Part shown: positions 10,305 through 19,882 of the stretch, one piece after another
Layout: each line of letters starts with the position of its first letter
How positions within the stretch are numbered: the stretch's first letter is position 1
NCBI GenBank assembly: GCA_029246415.1
Contig: JAQWNF010000037.1
Coordinates: 1 to 64,000 of the forward strand
DNA from: Glaciecola sp.
GTDB lineage: Bacteria > Pseudomonadota > Gammaproteobacteria > Enterobacterales > Alteromonadaceae
Length of the DNA: 64,000 nt
Direction: 5' to 3'
Notes under the pieces: generated by a model
What the model was told of the DNA's origin: nothing
Seen by the model: only the letters and a program-made list of their open reading frames with translations
Database searches by the model: none
Program-made: the position numbers and the translations under genes

Positions 10305-12647
10305 TTACTGCGGCGTTAGCGTTAACTTATGCTGAGCTTGTTGAAACAGCAGTGGCAATCCCTGATGTTGTGCATATACTTCAAAACCAGCATTATAGTA
10401 TTTGGATAACGGATGTCCAGATTGACCACCCGGTAACGACATAAATCCATTTTCTTCTAGCCCAGGTTGCACTATGAAGCGTTGCGAAGCTCCGTGCGTT
10501 CCGTTTTGCACGGCTGGCATAAAGCTGTCTCCAAAACCAGAAACAGGGCGCATATCAAGGTATTGAGCTAATACAGGGACTTGTCTTGATATAGGATGAC
10601 GTATGTTGAGTTCATTGACTTTACCCCAAGAAAACTGCGATATATCGATTTGTTTATTGGTTTGATTCAGTTGCATCTTAGTCGCGAGTTTATTAATAGT
10701 TTGTTGATACATCGCTAATTTTAACTGTTCGTAGTTAGTATAATTACCCGCTAACCACGAAGTTGGTTGTTCCTCCAATAATCTTAGTACTGCAGTATCT
10801 AAATGGCGGTTGATACTGCTAAAGCGCACGCCCGCTTGTTGCGCCGCTTGATATAAAGGTGTCATCAACTCATACATAACTTGTGTTCTAAAATAGCGGG
10901 CGAGGGTGTAACCGACATCATCGCTACATGCACAAGCTTGCCAGTTTTGCAGGGCTAAAATGGCTTGAGCGTATTGCGGATTGTCAGCTCGCTGTAATGT
11001 TGAGAGCAATAAATCTCGCCATGTTTTTATATAAAGTGCACGATTATCAAGCTGTAAGTCTAAAAAATCTTGTTCATCGAATGTGTCTTGAGCTTTGAGT
11101 CGATTGGCGATTTGTACCCCTCGAGGGCCTAATGCATAACCACCATCACCATAGCGATCCGTGTCATTGGCAGATAATACACGCGCATTCGCCGTCCATA
11201 GCTTATGGTATTCAGGCGATTGATAGATTGGCGTATTCATCTCTGGGTGTTGCCATGCTTGAGCTACAGTCGCAAATTGATTTATAGTAATTGCGTTAGC
11301 TTGAAGTGGCGCTCGAGAGGTTACCGCACCTGTTAAGCGATAGGCCGTTTGCCCTTGGCTATCTGCCATCATCATGTTTTGCACGGGGATCCGAATGTCT
11401 TGAGCCACATCCATTAATGCTGTAACAGAATGTGCATGCGCCAAATCCAATAAATCAAAACTAACAGCATAATCGCTATGGGCAACCCACTTTAATGCAA
11501 AACGTTGTCCGTCGATAGTTTTAACCGGTCCGTATTCACTCATGGTAATTGCATAATTTTCACTGCCTTCGGTGGTGATGATGCTTTCATTAACTGTGCT
11601 GGTGCTATAGTCATCGGGTAGGGCAATCCAGTCGACATTATCAACATTAGCATTAGTAAATCCCCATGCAGCGTGTAGATTAGAGCCGACAATGATTCCT
11701 GGAGCACCGGGTAAACTGACTCCAACAACGGTAATATCTTTACCTTCATGTGGGTATTCAATTTGCGCACGATACCAAATAGCAGGTAAATTTAATCCCA
11801 GATGCATGTCATTGGATAATAGTGCGTGTTCATTATTGGTATGTTGTGACGACACAGCCCAGTTATTACTGCCAATATCGGCTTCTTCAAAATAATCAAA
11901 CCAAGGTTCATCGATAAACGTCGTCGCAGACTCAGAAGCAAGCAATGTTAGCTCTGGTATGGGTTGAGTATTTAAAGGAATAGTCGAACCGTCAATCGAG
12001 GCTTGATATGAGGACGGAGAGAGTAAAAAATCAACCATCTCTTGCCCATATTGATTGTGTAAATAGGTTATGGTTAAATCACGGTCAACTTGTGAACCTT
12101 GCAGATCCATATACATACTATAAATCGCTAATAAGGAGTCTTCTGCTTGCCATTCGCGCATACTTGCACCTGTTAACAGGTATTCAAATGGCGCAATACT
12201 GTAAGCCTCTAATGCGGCATTGACTCCGCGAGTATAACTTTCAACTATCGCCTGTTGTTTGCCTGAAAATAAAGTAAAGGCGCGTTGCGCTCGTTGACGA
12301 AATTGATGGAAACGCGCTTTTTTATCACGTGATAAGGCCGCTGGACCAAATAATTCAGATAATTCACCTGCTGCATTGCGGCGTAATAAATCCATTTGAA
12401 AAAACCGATCTTGGGCATGCGCATAACCTTGTGCATAGAAGGCATCAAGTTGATTACTGCCGCTAAATTTAGCCAACCCATATTGGTCACGCGCAATACT
12501 CACTGGTGCGCTTAGCGTTGACGCATGAATAGACCCGTCAAGTTGTGCTTTTGAACTTGATAATAAAAGGTATACTAGCCCGATTGCGACGAATATCAGT
12601 AATATTATGGTGATGGTAATACGTTTAAACCATTTCATTAATTGCAC
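10305..12647 (-). CDS. Penicillin acylase family protein (Ntn hydrolase), membrane-anchored or exported
   Basis: A 780-aa member of the penicillin amidase/acyl-homoserine-lactone acylase family. These are made as one chain and self-cleaved so that an internal Ser becomes the N-terminal nucleophile. A hydrophobic segment at residues 11-30 serves as signal or anchor. The alpha part has FYAQGYAHAQDRFFQMDLLRR, and the beta chain would start at Ser260 in GSNNWAVS. The late GDSFMPAVQNGTHGASQR segment fits the family C-terminal core. It removes acyl groups from amides, but the substrate (beta-lactam, AHL or lipopeptide) cannot be told from sequence. Monocistronic, facing leftward. Confidence 0.88.
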   Translation of the reverse strand: MQLMKWFKRITITIILLIFVAIGLVYLLLSSSKAQLDGSIHASTLSAPVSIARDQYGLAKFSGSNQLDAFYAQGYAHAQDRFFQMDLLRRNAAGELSELFGPAALSRDKKARFHQFRQRAQRAFTLFSGKQQAIVESYTRGVNAALEAYSIAPFEYLLTGASMREWQAEDSLLAIYSMYMDLQGSQVDRDLTITYLHNQYGQEMVDFLLSPSSYQASIDGSTIPLNTQPIPELTLLASESATTFIDEPWFDYFEEADIGSNNWAVSSQHTNNEHALLSNDMHLGLNLPAIWYRAQIEYPHEGKDITVVGVSLPGAPGIIVGSNLHAAWGFTNANVDNVDWIALPDDYSTSTVNESIITTEGSENYAITMSEYGPVKTIDGQRFALKWVAHSDYAVSFDLLDLAHAHSVTALMDVAQDIRIPVQNMMMADSQGQTAYRLTGAVTSRAPLQANAITINQFATVAQAWQHPEMNTPIYQSPEYHKLWTANARVLSANDTDRYGDGGYALGPRGVQIANRLKAQDTFDEQDFLDLQLDNRALYIKTWRDLLLSTLQRADNPQYAQAILALQNWQACACSDDVGYTLARYFRTQVMYELMTPLYQAAQQAGVRFSSINRHLDTAVLRLLEEQPTSWLAGNYTNYEQLKLAMYQQTINKLATKMQLNQTNKQIDISQFSWGKVNELNIRHPISRQVPVLAQYLDMRPVSGFGDSFMPAVQNGTHGASQRFIVQPGLEENGFMSLPGGQSGHPLSKYYNAGFEVYAQHQGLPLLFQQAQHKLTLTPQ

Positions 12648-12785
12648 TTCCTTTATTGGTTTTATATTATTAGGGAGTTATATATTGTTGTTATGTTTAC
12701 ACATTAACGCAATCTGACCAATATTTACACACACAATTTTGTGCGCCTTTACTAACTCAATATTTACTCATCAATAGGAACTTAT

Positions 12786-13802
12786 ATGCATCCCATCATG
12801 CTCGATGTCGCAGGCTGTGAATTAACCGCACAAGAGCAAGAGATTATTGGGCATCCATTGACTGGCGGAGTGATTCTGTTTGCCCGTAATTATTATGATC
12901 CACAACAATTACGCCATCTCACGGCTCAAATAAAAGCCAGTGCATCCCATCCTATTTTAATCGGAGTCGACCAAGAAGGTGGGCGGGTACAACGTTTTAT
13001 TGAAGGGTTTACGAGTGTTCCTGCTATGGGAGCGATAGCGTCAAATGCAGAGTCTGAAGCATTAGCTAATGCTTGCGGAACAGTCATAGCCGCAGAATGT
13101 TTAGGTCATGGTGTGGACATCAGTTTCGCTCCAGTGCTCGATATCAATGGGATCTCAGAGGTAATCGGACAGCGAAGTTTCTCTGCAAATGTGAGTCAAA
13201 TCGATACGTTAGCACGCGCGTTTATTCAAGGAATGACACAATGGGGCATGCCCGCAATTGGTAAACACTTCCCTGGGCATGGTAATGTACAAGCTGATTC
13301 GCATATTGCTATGCCGGTTGATGAACGATCAGAAACGGTGATTTTCGAGCGTGATATGGCAGTGTTTGCACGATTAATTACCGATGAGTTATTAGCCGGA
13401 ATGATGCCTGCTCATGTCGTGTACCCAAATATTGATGATCAACCCGCAGGCTTTTCTACTATCTGGTTACAGCAGATTTTACGTCAAAAATTGGGTTTTG
13501 AAGGGGTGATATTCTCGGATGATTTATCAATGCATGCAGCGACACAAGCGGGTGATATGTTATCGCGTGTTGAGAATGCGTTAGCTGCAGGTGTGGATAT
13601 GGCATTGATATGTAACGCCCCTGACGAGGCGATTAAAGTGTTGGACAACCTAGGTCATACAGCGAAGCATCAAGCGCATTACTCAACAAGAGCACAAGGT
13701 TTAGTCTCGGTTAATGCGCAAACTGTCAATCATTACCAACAATTACTGTCTCACCCAAACTACCATGCCGCAGTTGAACGAATTCAGCAAGCTAGCGACT
13801 AG
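12786..13802 (+). CDS. nagZ: Beta-N-acetylhexosaminidase (peptidoglycan recycling)
   Basis: A cytoplasmic GH3 enzyme that removes GlcNAc from GlcNAc-anhydroMurNAc-peptides during wall recycling. Its 338 aa is the usual length. Signatures are the early GVILFARNYYDP, GVDQEGGRVQRF, the catalytic KHFPGHGNVQADSH loop typical of NagZ, and the nucleophile region VIFSDDLSMHAA. It has no signal peptide, as expected. AGGAAC lies in front of the ATG. It is divergent from the acylase gene and convergent with the adenosyltransferase. Confidence 0.95.
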   Translation: MHPIMLDVAGCELTAQEQEIIGHPLTGGVILFARNYYDPQQLRHLTAQIKASASHPILIGVDQEGGRVQRFIEGFTSVPAMGAIASNAESEALANACGTVIAAECLGHGVDISFAPVLDINGISEVIGQRSFSANVSQIDTLARAFIQGMTQWGMPAIGKHFPGHGNVQADSHIAMPVDERSETVIFERDMAVFARLITDELLAGMMPAHVVYPNIDDQPAGFSTIWLQQILRQKLGFEGVIFSDDLSMHAATQAGDMLSRVENALAAGVDMALICNAPDEAIKVLDNLGHTAKHQAHYSTRAQGLVSVNAQTVNHYQQLLSHPNYHAAVERIQQASD

Positions 13803-13819
13803 CAAAACTTAGATGCTAT

Positions 13820-14377
13820 TTACACACTGATATCAGTAATATCACTCTGAGCATTGGTTGCACGAGCCAGCACAAACATAAAATCAGATAAACGATTAAT
13901 ATACCTCAATACGTTGGGGGCTAGTTCCGTGTGTTTATGTAATGTCACTAATTCACGCTCAGCGCGTCGAGCAATGGTGCGAGCTACGTGAACGTGGGCT
14001 GCATTAACGCTGCCACCGGGTAAAATAAAACTAGTTTGCGGTGCTAAGTGCGCAGTCATACTATCAATACAACTTTCTAACCATTCGACACCAGCATCGC
14101 GCAAGGTACTGGCGTTAGACATTGCAAACCCCATTGCGAAAATATCCCGTTGGATCTGTTCTAACCACGCGACTACCTCTGGGTGAGGTAGAGAACTAGT
14201 GACGCCTTCAGCGCTAGTCTTAGCGACGAAGTGTGCCGCAATCAAACCGACATAAGAGTTCAATTCATCTAAGGTGCCGTAGCATTGTAAAAGACTATCA
14301 TCCTTGTCTTTTTTTAGTACTTCATGGGTGTAAACTTGGGTTTGACCAGTGTCACCGGTACGTGTATAAATTTTCAT
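13820..14377 (-). CDS. PduO-type cob(I)alamin adenosyltransferase
   Basis: Transfers the adenosyl group of ATP to cob(I)alamin to make coenzyme B12. The 185-aa protein opens with KIYTRTGDTGQT, the ATP-binding signature of the PduO/MMAB family, and has GTLDELNSYVGL, then FILPGGS and RRAERELV in the C-terminal half, all family hallmarks. It follows csiV with a 68-base gap on the same strand, so it may be read from the mfd-csiV transcript or its own promoter. No B12-dependent enzyme is in the window. Confidence 0.92.
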   Translation of the reverse strand: MKIYTRTGDTGQTQVYTHEVLKKDKDDSLLQCYGTLDELNSYVGLIAAHFVAKTSAEGVTSSLPHPEVVAWLEQIQRDIFAMGFAMSNASTLRDAGVEWLESCIDSMTAHLAPQTSFILPGGSVNAAHVHVARTIARRAERELVTLHKHTELAPNVLRYINRLSDFMFVLARATNAQSDITDISV

Positions 14378-14445
14378 GTTACATGGAACCTTTAATATTT
14401 GTTTGGAGATTTCTTAGCAATTCATTTAACAGGTTACTTCGCAGT

Positions 14446-15624
14446 TTAATTACCCGATGAATTGCTGGCAGAGTCAAGAGAAGCCAAGGCAGGGCGTTTA
14501 TAACGACGAAGCTCTATGACTATGCCAAAGTACGGGTGGTCAAAGTAGTGTACTTGGTTGGAAATAACACGCCGACGTTGTTTAAATGTATGTGGGATAA
14601 TCGTTAAAGGCTCTGTGTTAGATACTTGTGCAGTATTAAACAAGGCATGACTATCAATATGTAGGTATGGCACGCGATTAATATATTTTATATAGACAGT
14701 GACCAATCCCTCAAATTCAAACACTGAGGTGGTATCAATCATCGCTTTATCTTGGGTTTGTTTGAGTTGGTCAGGGTATAAGGCAAGCGTGTCATCTAAG
14801 GTGGCTTTAATTTGTGGCACTATTGTAGAAATAATAGGAGAGACAATTGGAGAAACAGTTTTAACAACCATCTGAGGATCTGTTTGTCGTAAAATTAGCT
14901 CATTTGCCAATTGTTTATCATGCTCAATTGATTGTTCTCTATCAGCTTGAAAGGTTAAATTTTTACCTGCTAAGATAGGAATAGAAAAAGCATTTTCTTG
15001 CTCGACAGCAACAGGTTGTCGCCACACAGTGTGAAGTAATGGAGTATAGGATTTATCCCAATTTATATCTTTGTACAAACTCATCAGTTGTAATTCTGAT
15101 TGCGGTAAAAGATGCGCATCTTCGCTTCGAGGATAAATAACACCTTCATAATGAATAGGAAGTGTAGGGTAATCTCGGTAATGATCTTGAGGTAGATTAC
15201 GTTCGACTAGTTCACTTAGTGATAAAGGATAAACGCAATCTAATTGCACATTGAGTTGATTCGATTGGGGTGTTCCTGAGGTCAATCCAGATGTTTCCGG
15301 TTCAACTAAGCGCTCAATTAAATTAGGACAATCTGGTAACGCCTGTTCTATCCAGCTCGTATCAACTACATAAAAAGGTAAAAATACATTATTAATACGC
15401 GGTGAAAATGGTTTGTCTACTTCAGTATCAAACTGTTCAGTAACGGTGTTTTGGGCGTTGTTATGTTTGAAAATTAAGATTTCAACATCAAACCACCAGT
15501 CGGTTTCTTCTTGTGCATGTGATAATGATGAAAATACGCAAAATGCTGATATTAATGATAAATATATCATTCTTGCACTTCTCGCCACTGTTACGCGTAA
15601 CGTTTTACTCATCCATTTTCTCAC
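14446..15624 (-). CDS. csiV: CsiV-family peptidoglycan-binding protein
   Basis: A 392-aa exported protein. A hydrophobic signal segment lies at about 17-38, ending near SHAQ. The mature start WWFDVEILIFKHN is characteristic of CsiV, and the C terminus has the conserved beta-rich HIDSHALF and QVHYFDHPYFGIVIELRRY segments. CsiV was described in Vibrio cholerae as a peptidoglycan-binding factor needed for the response to noncanonical D-amino acids and PBP1A activity; function here is by homology. Its start codon overlaps the mfd stop by 4 bp (ATGA), so translation is coupled. Confidence 0.85.
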   Translation of the reverse strand: MRKWMSKTLRVTVARSARMIYLSLISAFCVFSSLSHAQEETDWWFDVEILIFKHNNAQNTVTEQFDTEVDKPFSPRINNVFLPFYVVDTSWIEQALPDCPNLIERLVEPETSGLTSGTPQSNQLNVQLDCVYPLSLSELVERNLPQDHYRDYPTLPIHYEGVIYPRSEDAHLLPQSELQLMSLYKDINWDKSYTPLLHTVWRQPVAVEQENAFSIPILAGKNLTFQADREQSIEHDKQLANELILRQTDPQMVVKTVSPIVSPIISTIVPQIKATLDDTLALYPDQLKQTQDKAMIDTTSVFEFEGLVTVYIKYINRVPYLHIDSHALFNTAQVSNTEPLTIIPHTFKQRRRVISNQVHYFDHPYFGIVIELRRYKRPALASLDSASNSSGN

Positions 15625-18600
15625 GCTGCTTTACCAAATTCGAAGAAACTCATAATAAGTTGTTCAACCCAATCCACTCGCCCTTGTGCTGTTTTTGATT
15701 CTATCATGACTTTCAAACGTGTAGGGCCATCAAAGCGATAATCTTGTGGGTTTTGTTGAATTAATTGGATCAAGAAACTCGGGTCAATTTTCGCATCTTG
15801 ATAAAATTCTACCACACCACCTTTAGCTGAAGCTTCTACTTTTTTCATACCTAGCGATTGAGCAATAAGCTTAAGGTGCGTCACCATAAACAAATGTTTA
15901 GCAGGTTCAGGTAATAAACCAAAACGGTCAATCATCTCAACTTGTAGTTCGTTTATTTCATGTTCATCTTGGCATGATGCTAAACGTTTGTAAATCGACA
16001 AGCGCAAATTCACATCGCCAATATAATCATCCGGTAATAATGCTGGAATGCGTAGTTCAATGTCGGTTTGTTCGCTAAAGGCTGCCTTTAAGTCAGGCTC
16101 TTTACCCAACTTGATTGCGTTGACGGCTTTGTTAAGCATATCCATATACAGACTGTAGCCAATTGTGGCGATTTGACCAGATTGGCCATCTCCTAATAAT
16201 TCACCTGCACCGCGGATCTCTAAATCATGCGTCGCTAAGGCAAAACCCGCACCTAAGTTTTCTAATGAGGAAATTGCTTCTAGGCGTTTGATCGAGTCTT
16301 TGGTCATACGACGAGGGTGTGGAGTTAACAAATACGCATAGGCTTGATGGTGCGAGCGACCTACACGACCACGTAATTGATGTAATTGAGCCAAACCTAA
16401 GTGATCGGCACGATCCATAATAATCGTATTCGCGCTTGGTACATCGATACCAGTTTCGATAATCGTTGTACATAAGAGTACGTTGTAACGTTGATGATAA
16501 AAATCATCCATGACGCGTTCTAATTCACGTTCACGCATTTGTCCATGACCTATAGCGAAACGCGCTTCAGGGACAATTTCTTGGAGTTCTTCTAACGTCC
16601 GTTCAATTGTCGAGACATCGTTATGTAAGAAATATACCTGACCACCACGTAAAATTTCCCGCATGATCGCTTCGCGAATGGTTTCTGCATTACGTTTGAT
16701 CACAAATGTTTTAATCGGTAAACGCTTGGCCGGCGGGGTTGCGATAATTGATAAATCACGCATCCCACTCATAGCCATATTTAGTGTTCGAGGTATAGGT
16801 GTTGCAGTTAGCGTTAAAATATCCACATCGGCGCGCAATGCTTTAAACTTATCTTTTTGACGTACGCCAAAACGGTGTTCTTCGTCAATAATAACTAAGC
16901 CCAAATCCTTAAATTTGACATCGTCTTGGATTAATTTATGGGTGCCTACCACAATATCAACATTTCCTGATTTAATACCCTCAAGGACTGCGCGTTGATC
17001 TTTGGCTGATACAAAACGTGACAACACTTGGATATTAAATGGCCAGTCGGCAAAGCGATTAACAAAGTTTTCAAAATGTTGCTGGGCTAGCAGCGTGGTG
17101 GGGACGAGAATCGACACTTGTTTGCCAGCATTTGCGGCAATAAATGCAGCTCGCATCGCCACTTCGGTCTTACCAAAGCCTACATCACCACAGACCAAAC
17201 GATCCATTGCGCTAGGCATTCCCATATCATTCACAACAGCATTAATTGCTTGTTCTTGATCAGGGGTTTCAGGAAACGGAAAACTATCAGCAAATTTTTT
17301 GTATTCTTCCCACACAATATCATGGGCAAATCCAGGTTTAGCCGCACGCTTAGCATAGACATTAAGCAGTTCTGCCGCGACGTCACGGACCTTTTTAGCA
17401 GCTTTTTCTTTGGCTTTGGTCCAAGTGTCATTACCTAATAAATGTAGTGGTGCGGTATCAGGATCGCCGCCGCTGTAACGAGAGATGAAATGTAACGACG
17501 ATACAGGCACATACAATTTAGCACCTTTACCGTATTCGATAGCAACGAATTCTGTTGTTACGCCACCTGTATCCAGAGTTTGTAACCCAATAAATCGTCC
17601 CACACCATGTTCGATGTGCACCACAGGTTGACCCGTGGCAAGTTCAGCTAAATTACGAATGATGGCGCTTTCGTCTGTCGCTTGGCGCTTATCTCGGCGA
17701 CGACGTTGCGTAATTTGGTGGCCTAATAACTGGGTTTCTGTAATAAAAATAACTGAATCGGTTTTGCTTTGTTGCACACTAAAGCTATCTTCAACGCGCC
17801 CGACCACAACACTTGATAAACCTTTCGCCTCTTGATACTTAGCAAAAGACTTAAGCGTAGTGGGGGAATAAGGTGTTTTCTTTAACAAACCAATGAGGTT
17901 TTCTTGACGACCTTGAGTTTCAGCACAAAAAACAATTCGCGATGAAGCTTTTTGGCTTTGAATAAAGCGTTGTAATGCTTGATAAGGGACTTTAGCTTGG
18001 CTATTGAGTGCAATATCATTTATGGGCGTTACTGCAAAGTTATGACGACCAGCTTTCTTTTCTACTTCAGTGCTACTGATATCAATACGCGCACGTTCTT
18101 TTAACCGAGCAAACACTTGAGTCGAATCAAGATATAACTGTTCAGGTTTGAGCAATGGACGCGCAGAATTATATCGATATTGGTCATAGCGGTGAGTAAT
18201 GTCTTGCCAAAAACGTTCACAACGGCCAAACACATCACCATGCACTAGCATCAATGTGTTTTCGTGGAGGTAATCAAATATAGTTGAAGTGTCATTAAAA
18301 AATAATGGGAGATAATACTCAGATCCACCAGGCATAGTGCCTTTGGTAATTTGGTAAAAAACGGATTCTTTGGCGTTGTTTTCATCGAATTGGTCGAGAA
18401 AATTTTGGCGAAACAACTTACGCGCATTATCATCTGTTGGAAATTCACGCGCAGGTAACAATCGGATTTGTTGGACTTTTTCACCTGAGCGTTGATCACT
18501 GGTGTTAAAATGACTGATGGTTTCGATTTCATCATCAAACAAATCGATACGAAAAGGTTGTTCACTGCCCATCGGGTATAAATCTATAATACTTCCGCGA

Positions 18601-19136
18601 ACACTAAACTCAGAGTGGCTCATAACTTGAGATACGTGCAAGTAGCCGGCTTTTTCTAGTTTACGGCGAAACTCGCTGATGTCTAACGTCTCACCAACTT
18701 CTAAAAATAACAAATACTGTGATAGATAACTGACCGGTGCTAAGCGCTGCATGACGGTGTTAATTGGCATGATATAAATACCACGACGTTGCTCTGTCAA
18801 TTCATACAGGGTTTCTAAACGTTGTGAAACAATGTCTTGGTGCGGCGAAAATTGATCATAGGGTAGGGTTTCCCAATCTGGAAATAAGCCTACTTCAATA
18901 TCAACAGGCTGGGTGCCATCACTTCCTTGGCGTAAGAAAAAACGAATCTCTTGCTCTAAACGCAAAGCACTCGGCGAGTCAGCAGTAATTACAACCATTG
19001 GCCGTGTATCTTCTTTGGCTGCACTGGCAATGGCTAAAGCGGAACTTGAGCCTGCAAGATTGCCCCAACTAATATGATTTGGGCGGGCGGATTCGGTAAG
19101 TAATTTGGGTAGTGGGGGCGCGAAAATATTAGCCAT
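15621..19136 (-). CDS. mfd: Transcription-repair coupling factor
   Basis: Removes RNA polymerase stalled at DNA damage and recruits UvrA. It is 1171 aa, close to the 1148 aa of E. coli Mfd. Domains in order: UvrB-homology region (FLRQGSDG to the LYPMGSEQPFRIDLF stretch), the RNA-polymerase-interacting CarD-like domain (EHGVGRFIGLQTLD), the RecG-like helicase with Walker A GDVGFGKTEVA, Walker B IIDEEHRFGV, TATPIPRTL and QLRGRVGRS, and the C-terminal autoinhibitory domain. It begins a leftward unit mfd-csiV(-pduO). Open frames on the opposite strand within it are shadows. Confidence 0.97.
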   Translation of the reverse strand: MANIFAPPLPKLLTESARPNHISWGNLAGSSSALAIASAAKEDTRPMVVITADSPSALRLEQEIRFFLRQGSDGTQPVDIEVGLFPDWETLPYDQFSPHQDIVSQRLETLYELTEQRRGIYIMPINTVMQRLAPVSYLSQYLLFLEVGETLDISEFRRKLEKAGYLHVSQVMSHSEFSVRGSIIDLYPMGSEQPFRIDLFDDEIETISHFNTSDQRSGEKVQQIRLLPAREFPTDDNARKLFRQNFLDQFDENNAKESVFYQITKGTMPGGSEYYLPLFFNDTSTIFDYLHENTLMLVHGDVFGRCERFWQDITHRYDQYRYNSARPLLKPEQLYLDSTQVFARLKERARIDISSTEVEKKAGRHNFAVTPINDIALNSQAKVPYQALQRFIQSQKASSRIVFCAETQGRQENLIGLLKKTPYSPTTLKSFAKYQEAKGLSSVVVGRVEDSFSVQQSKTDSVIFITETQLLGHQITQRRRRDKRQATDESAIIRNLAELATGQPVVHIEHGVGRFIGLQTLDTGGVTTEFVAIEYGKGAKLYVPVSSLHFISRYSGGDPDTAPLHLLGNDTWTKAKEKAAKKVRDVAAELLNVYAKRAAKPGFAHDIVWEEYKKFADSFPFPETPDQEQAINAVVNDMGMPSAMDRLVCGDVGFGKTEVAMRAAFIAANAGKQVSILVPTTLLAQQHFENFVNRFADWPFNIQVLSRFVSAKDQRAVLEGIKSGNVDIVVGTHKLIQDDVKFKDLGLVIIDEEHRFGVRQKDKFKALRADVDILTLTATPIPRTLNMAMSGMRDLSIIATPPAKRLPIKTFVIKRNAETIREAIMREILRGGQVYFLHNDVSTIERTLEELQEIVPEARFAIGHGQMRERELERVMDDFYHQRYNVLLCTTIIETGIDVPSANTIIMDRADHLGLAQLHQLRGRVGRSHHQAYAYLLTPHPRRMTKDSIKRLEAISSLENLGAGFALATHDLEIRGAGELLGDGQSGQIATIGYSLYMDMLNKAVNAIKLGKEPDLKAAFSEQTDIELRIPALLPDDYIGDVNLRLSIYKRLASCQDEHEINELQVEMIDRFGLLPEPAKHLFMVTHLKLIAQSLGMKKVEASAKGGVVEFYQDAKIDPSFLIQLIQQNPQDYRFDGPTRLKVMIESKTAQGRVDWVEQLIMSFFEFGKAA

Positions 19137-19174
19137 GTTTTGGGTTTGATATTCCTAACAAGAGTAAAAAGGTG

Positions 19175-19777
19175 TCAGTTAGCCCCTGTTTGACGCGCTT
19201 TTAACTGCTGCGTTTGCAGGTGCATAGTACAACGAACTAACACTTCCTGGTCTAATTCGCGGATAACAGTATACAACAAAGATACTTGATAAACGTCTAA
19301 ATCAGGTAAAAGATCACAACTTATGACTTCTGCATAGCAAAAAACAGCAGCGGCTTCTTCTGGAATAAACATTTTGAGCCGAGTAAAGCGGCCTATTTCA
19401 ACCGGTTCAACAAGCTGTACAACACATCCTGCAGCACCAAATTTATGCGTCTGATGGCGTTCAGTAGGATCGTCTTGTTGTTGTAAAATGGTGGTGAAAA
19501 GAATATCGATTTTACGCGATTGTAAATTCAGATACGCCATGAGTTTCTCACCTTGCTCACCTAAGCTGGGGATAGGGCGCAGCGCACTTGTTTTCAGATC
19601 AGCCGCTTCATTGGCGATGGCAAACGCGTCGGGAATGGTCTGCTGTAATAAGTTCATATCAGGTTTGGCATGATCTAGTGCCAACCAAGCTAAGTTGATA
19701 TTGACAGTATGCTCAAGCATAAAAAAGCTCGCAAAATCGGTTTGTTTCTGAGCTAACTGACTTGGATCATATTCCAT
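19175..19777 (-). CDS. PilZ-like protein, degenerate
   Basis: A 200-aa cytoplasmic protein. The C-terminal half looks like a PilZ fold: RHQTHKFGAAGCVVQL resembles the strand region that normally carries RxxxR followed by D/NxSxxG, then FTRLKMFIP and a final beta-helix segment. The second motif is eroded (no DxSxxG), so c-di-GMP binding is uncertain. The N-terminal half is helical and unassigned. It lies between mfd (same strand, 38-base gap) and divergent lolC. I am confident of the gene, less of ligand binding. Confidence 0.65.
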   Translation of the reverse strand: MEYDPSQLAQKQTDFASFFMLEHTVNINLAWLALDHAKPDMNLLQQTIPDAFAIANEAADLKTSALRPIPSLGEQGEKLMAYLNLQSRKIDILFTTILQQQDDPTERHQTHKFGAAGCVVQLVEPVEIGRFTRLKMFIPEEAAAVFCYAEVISCDLLPDLDVYQVSLLYTVIRELDQEVLVRCTMHLQTQQLKARQTGAN

Positions 19778-19882
19778 GCTCGTCTTCCTTATCTATAATC
19801 GCTTTTATTGATGGCTTGTTGTTCTGACACATATTATCGTATTATGCACACATTCAAGCATGTTGAGAATAAAATAAGCATA

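Noticed and set aside
17118-17438. 106-codon + strand frame inside mfd
   Set aside because: Antisense shadow of a highly conserved helicase domain, with no start signal and low-complexity translation. The other antisense frames in mfd, pheT, thrS, liuD and liuB are rejected for the same reason.
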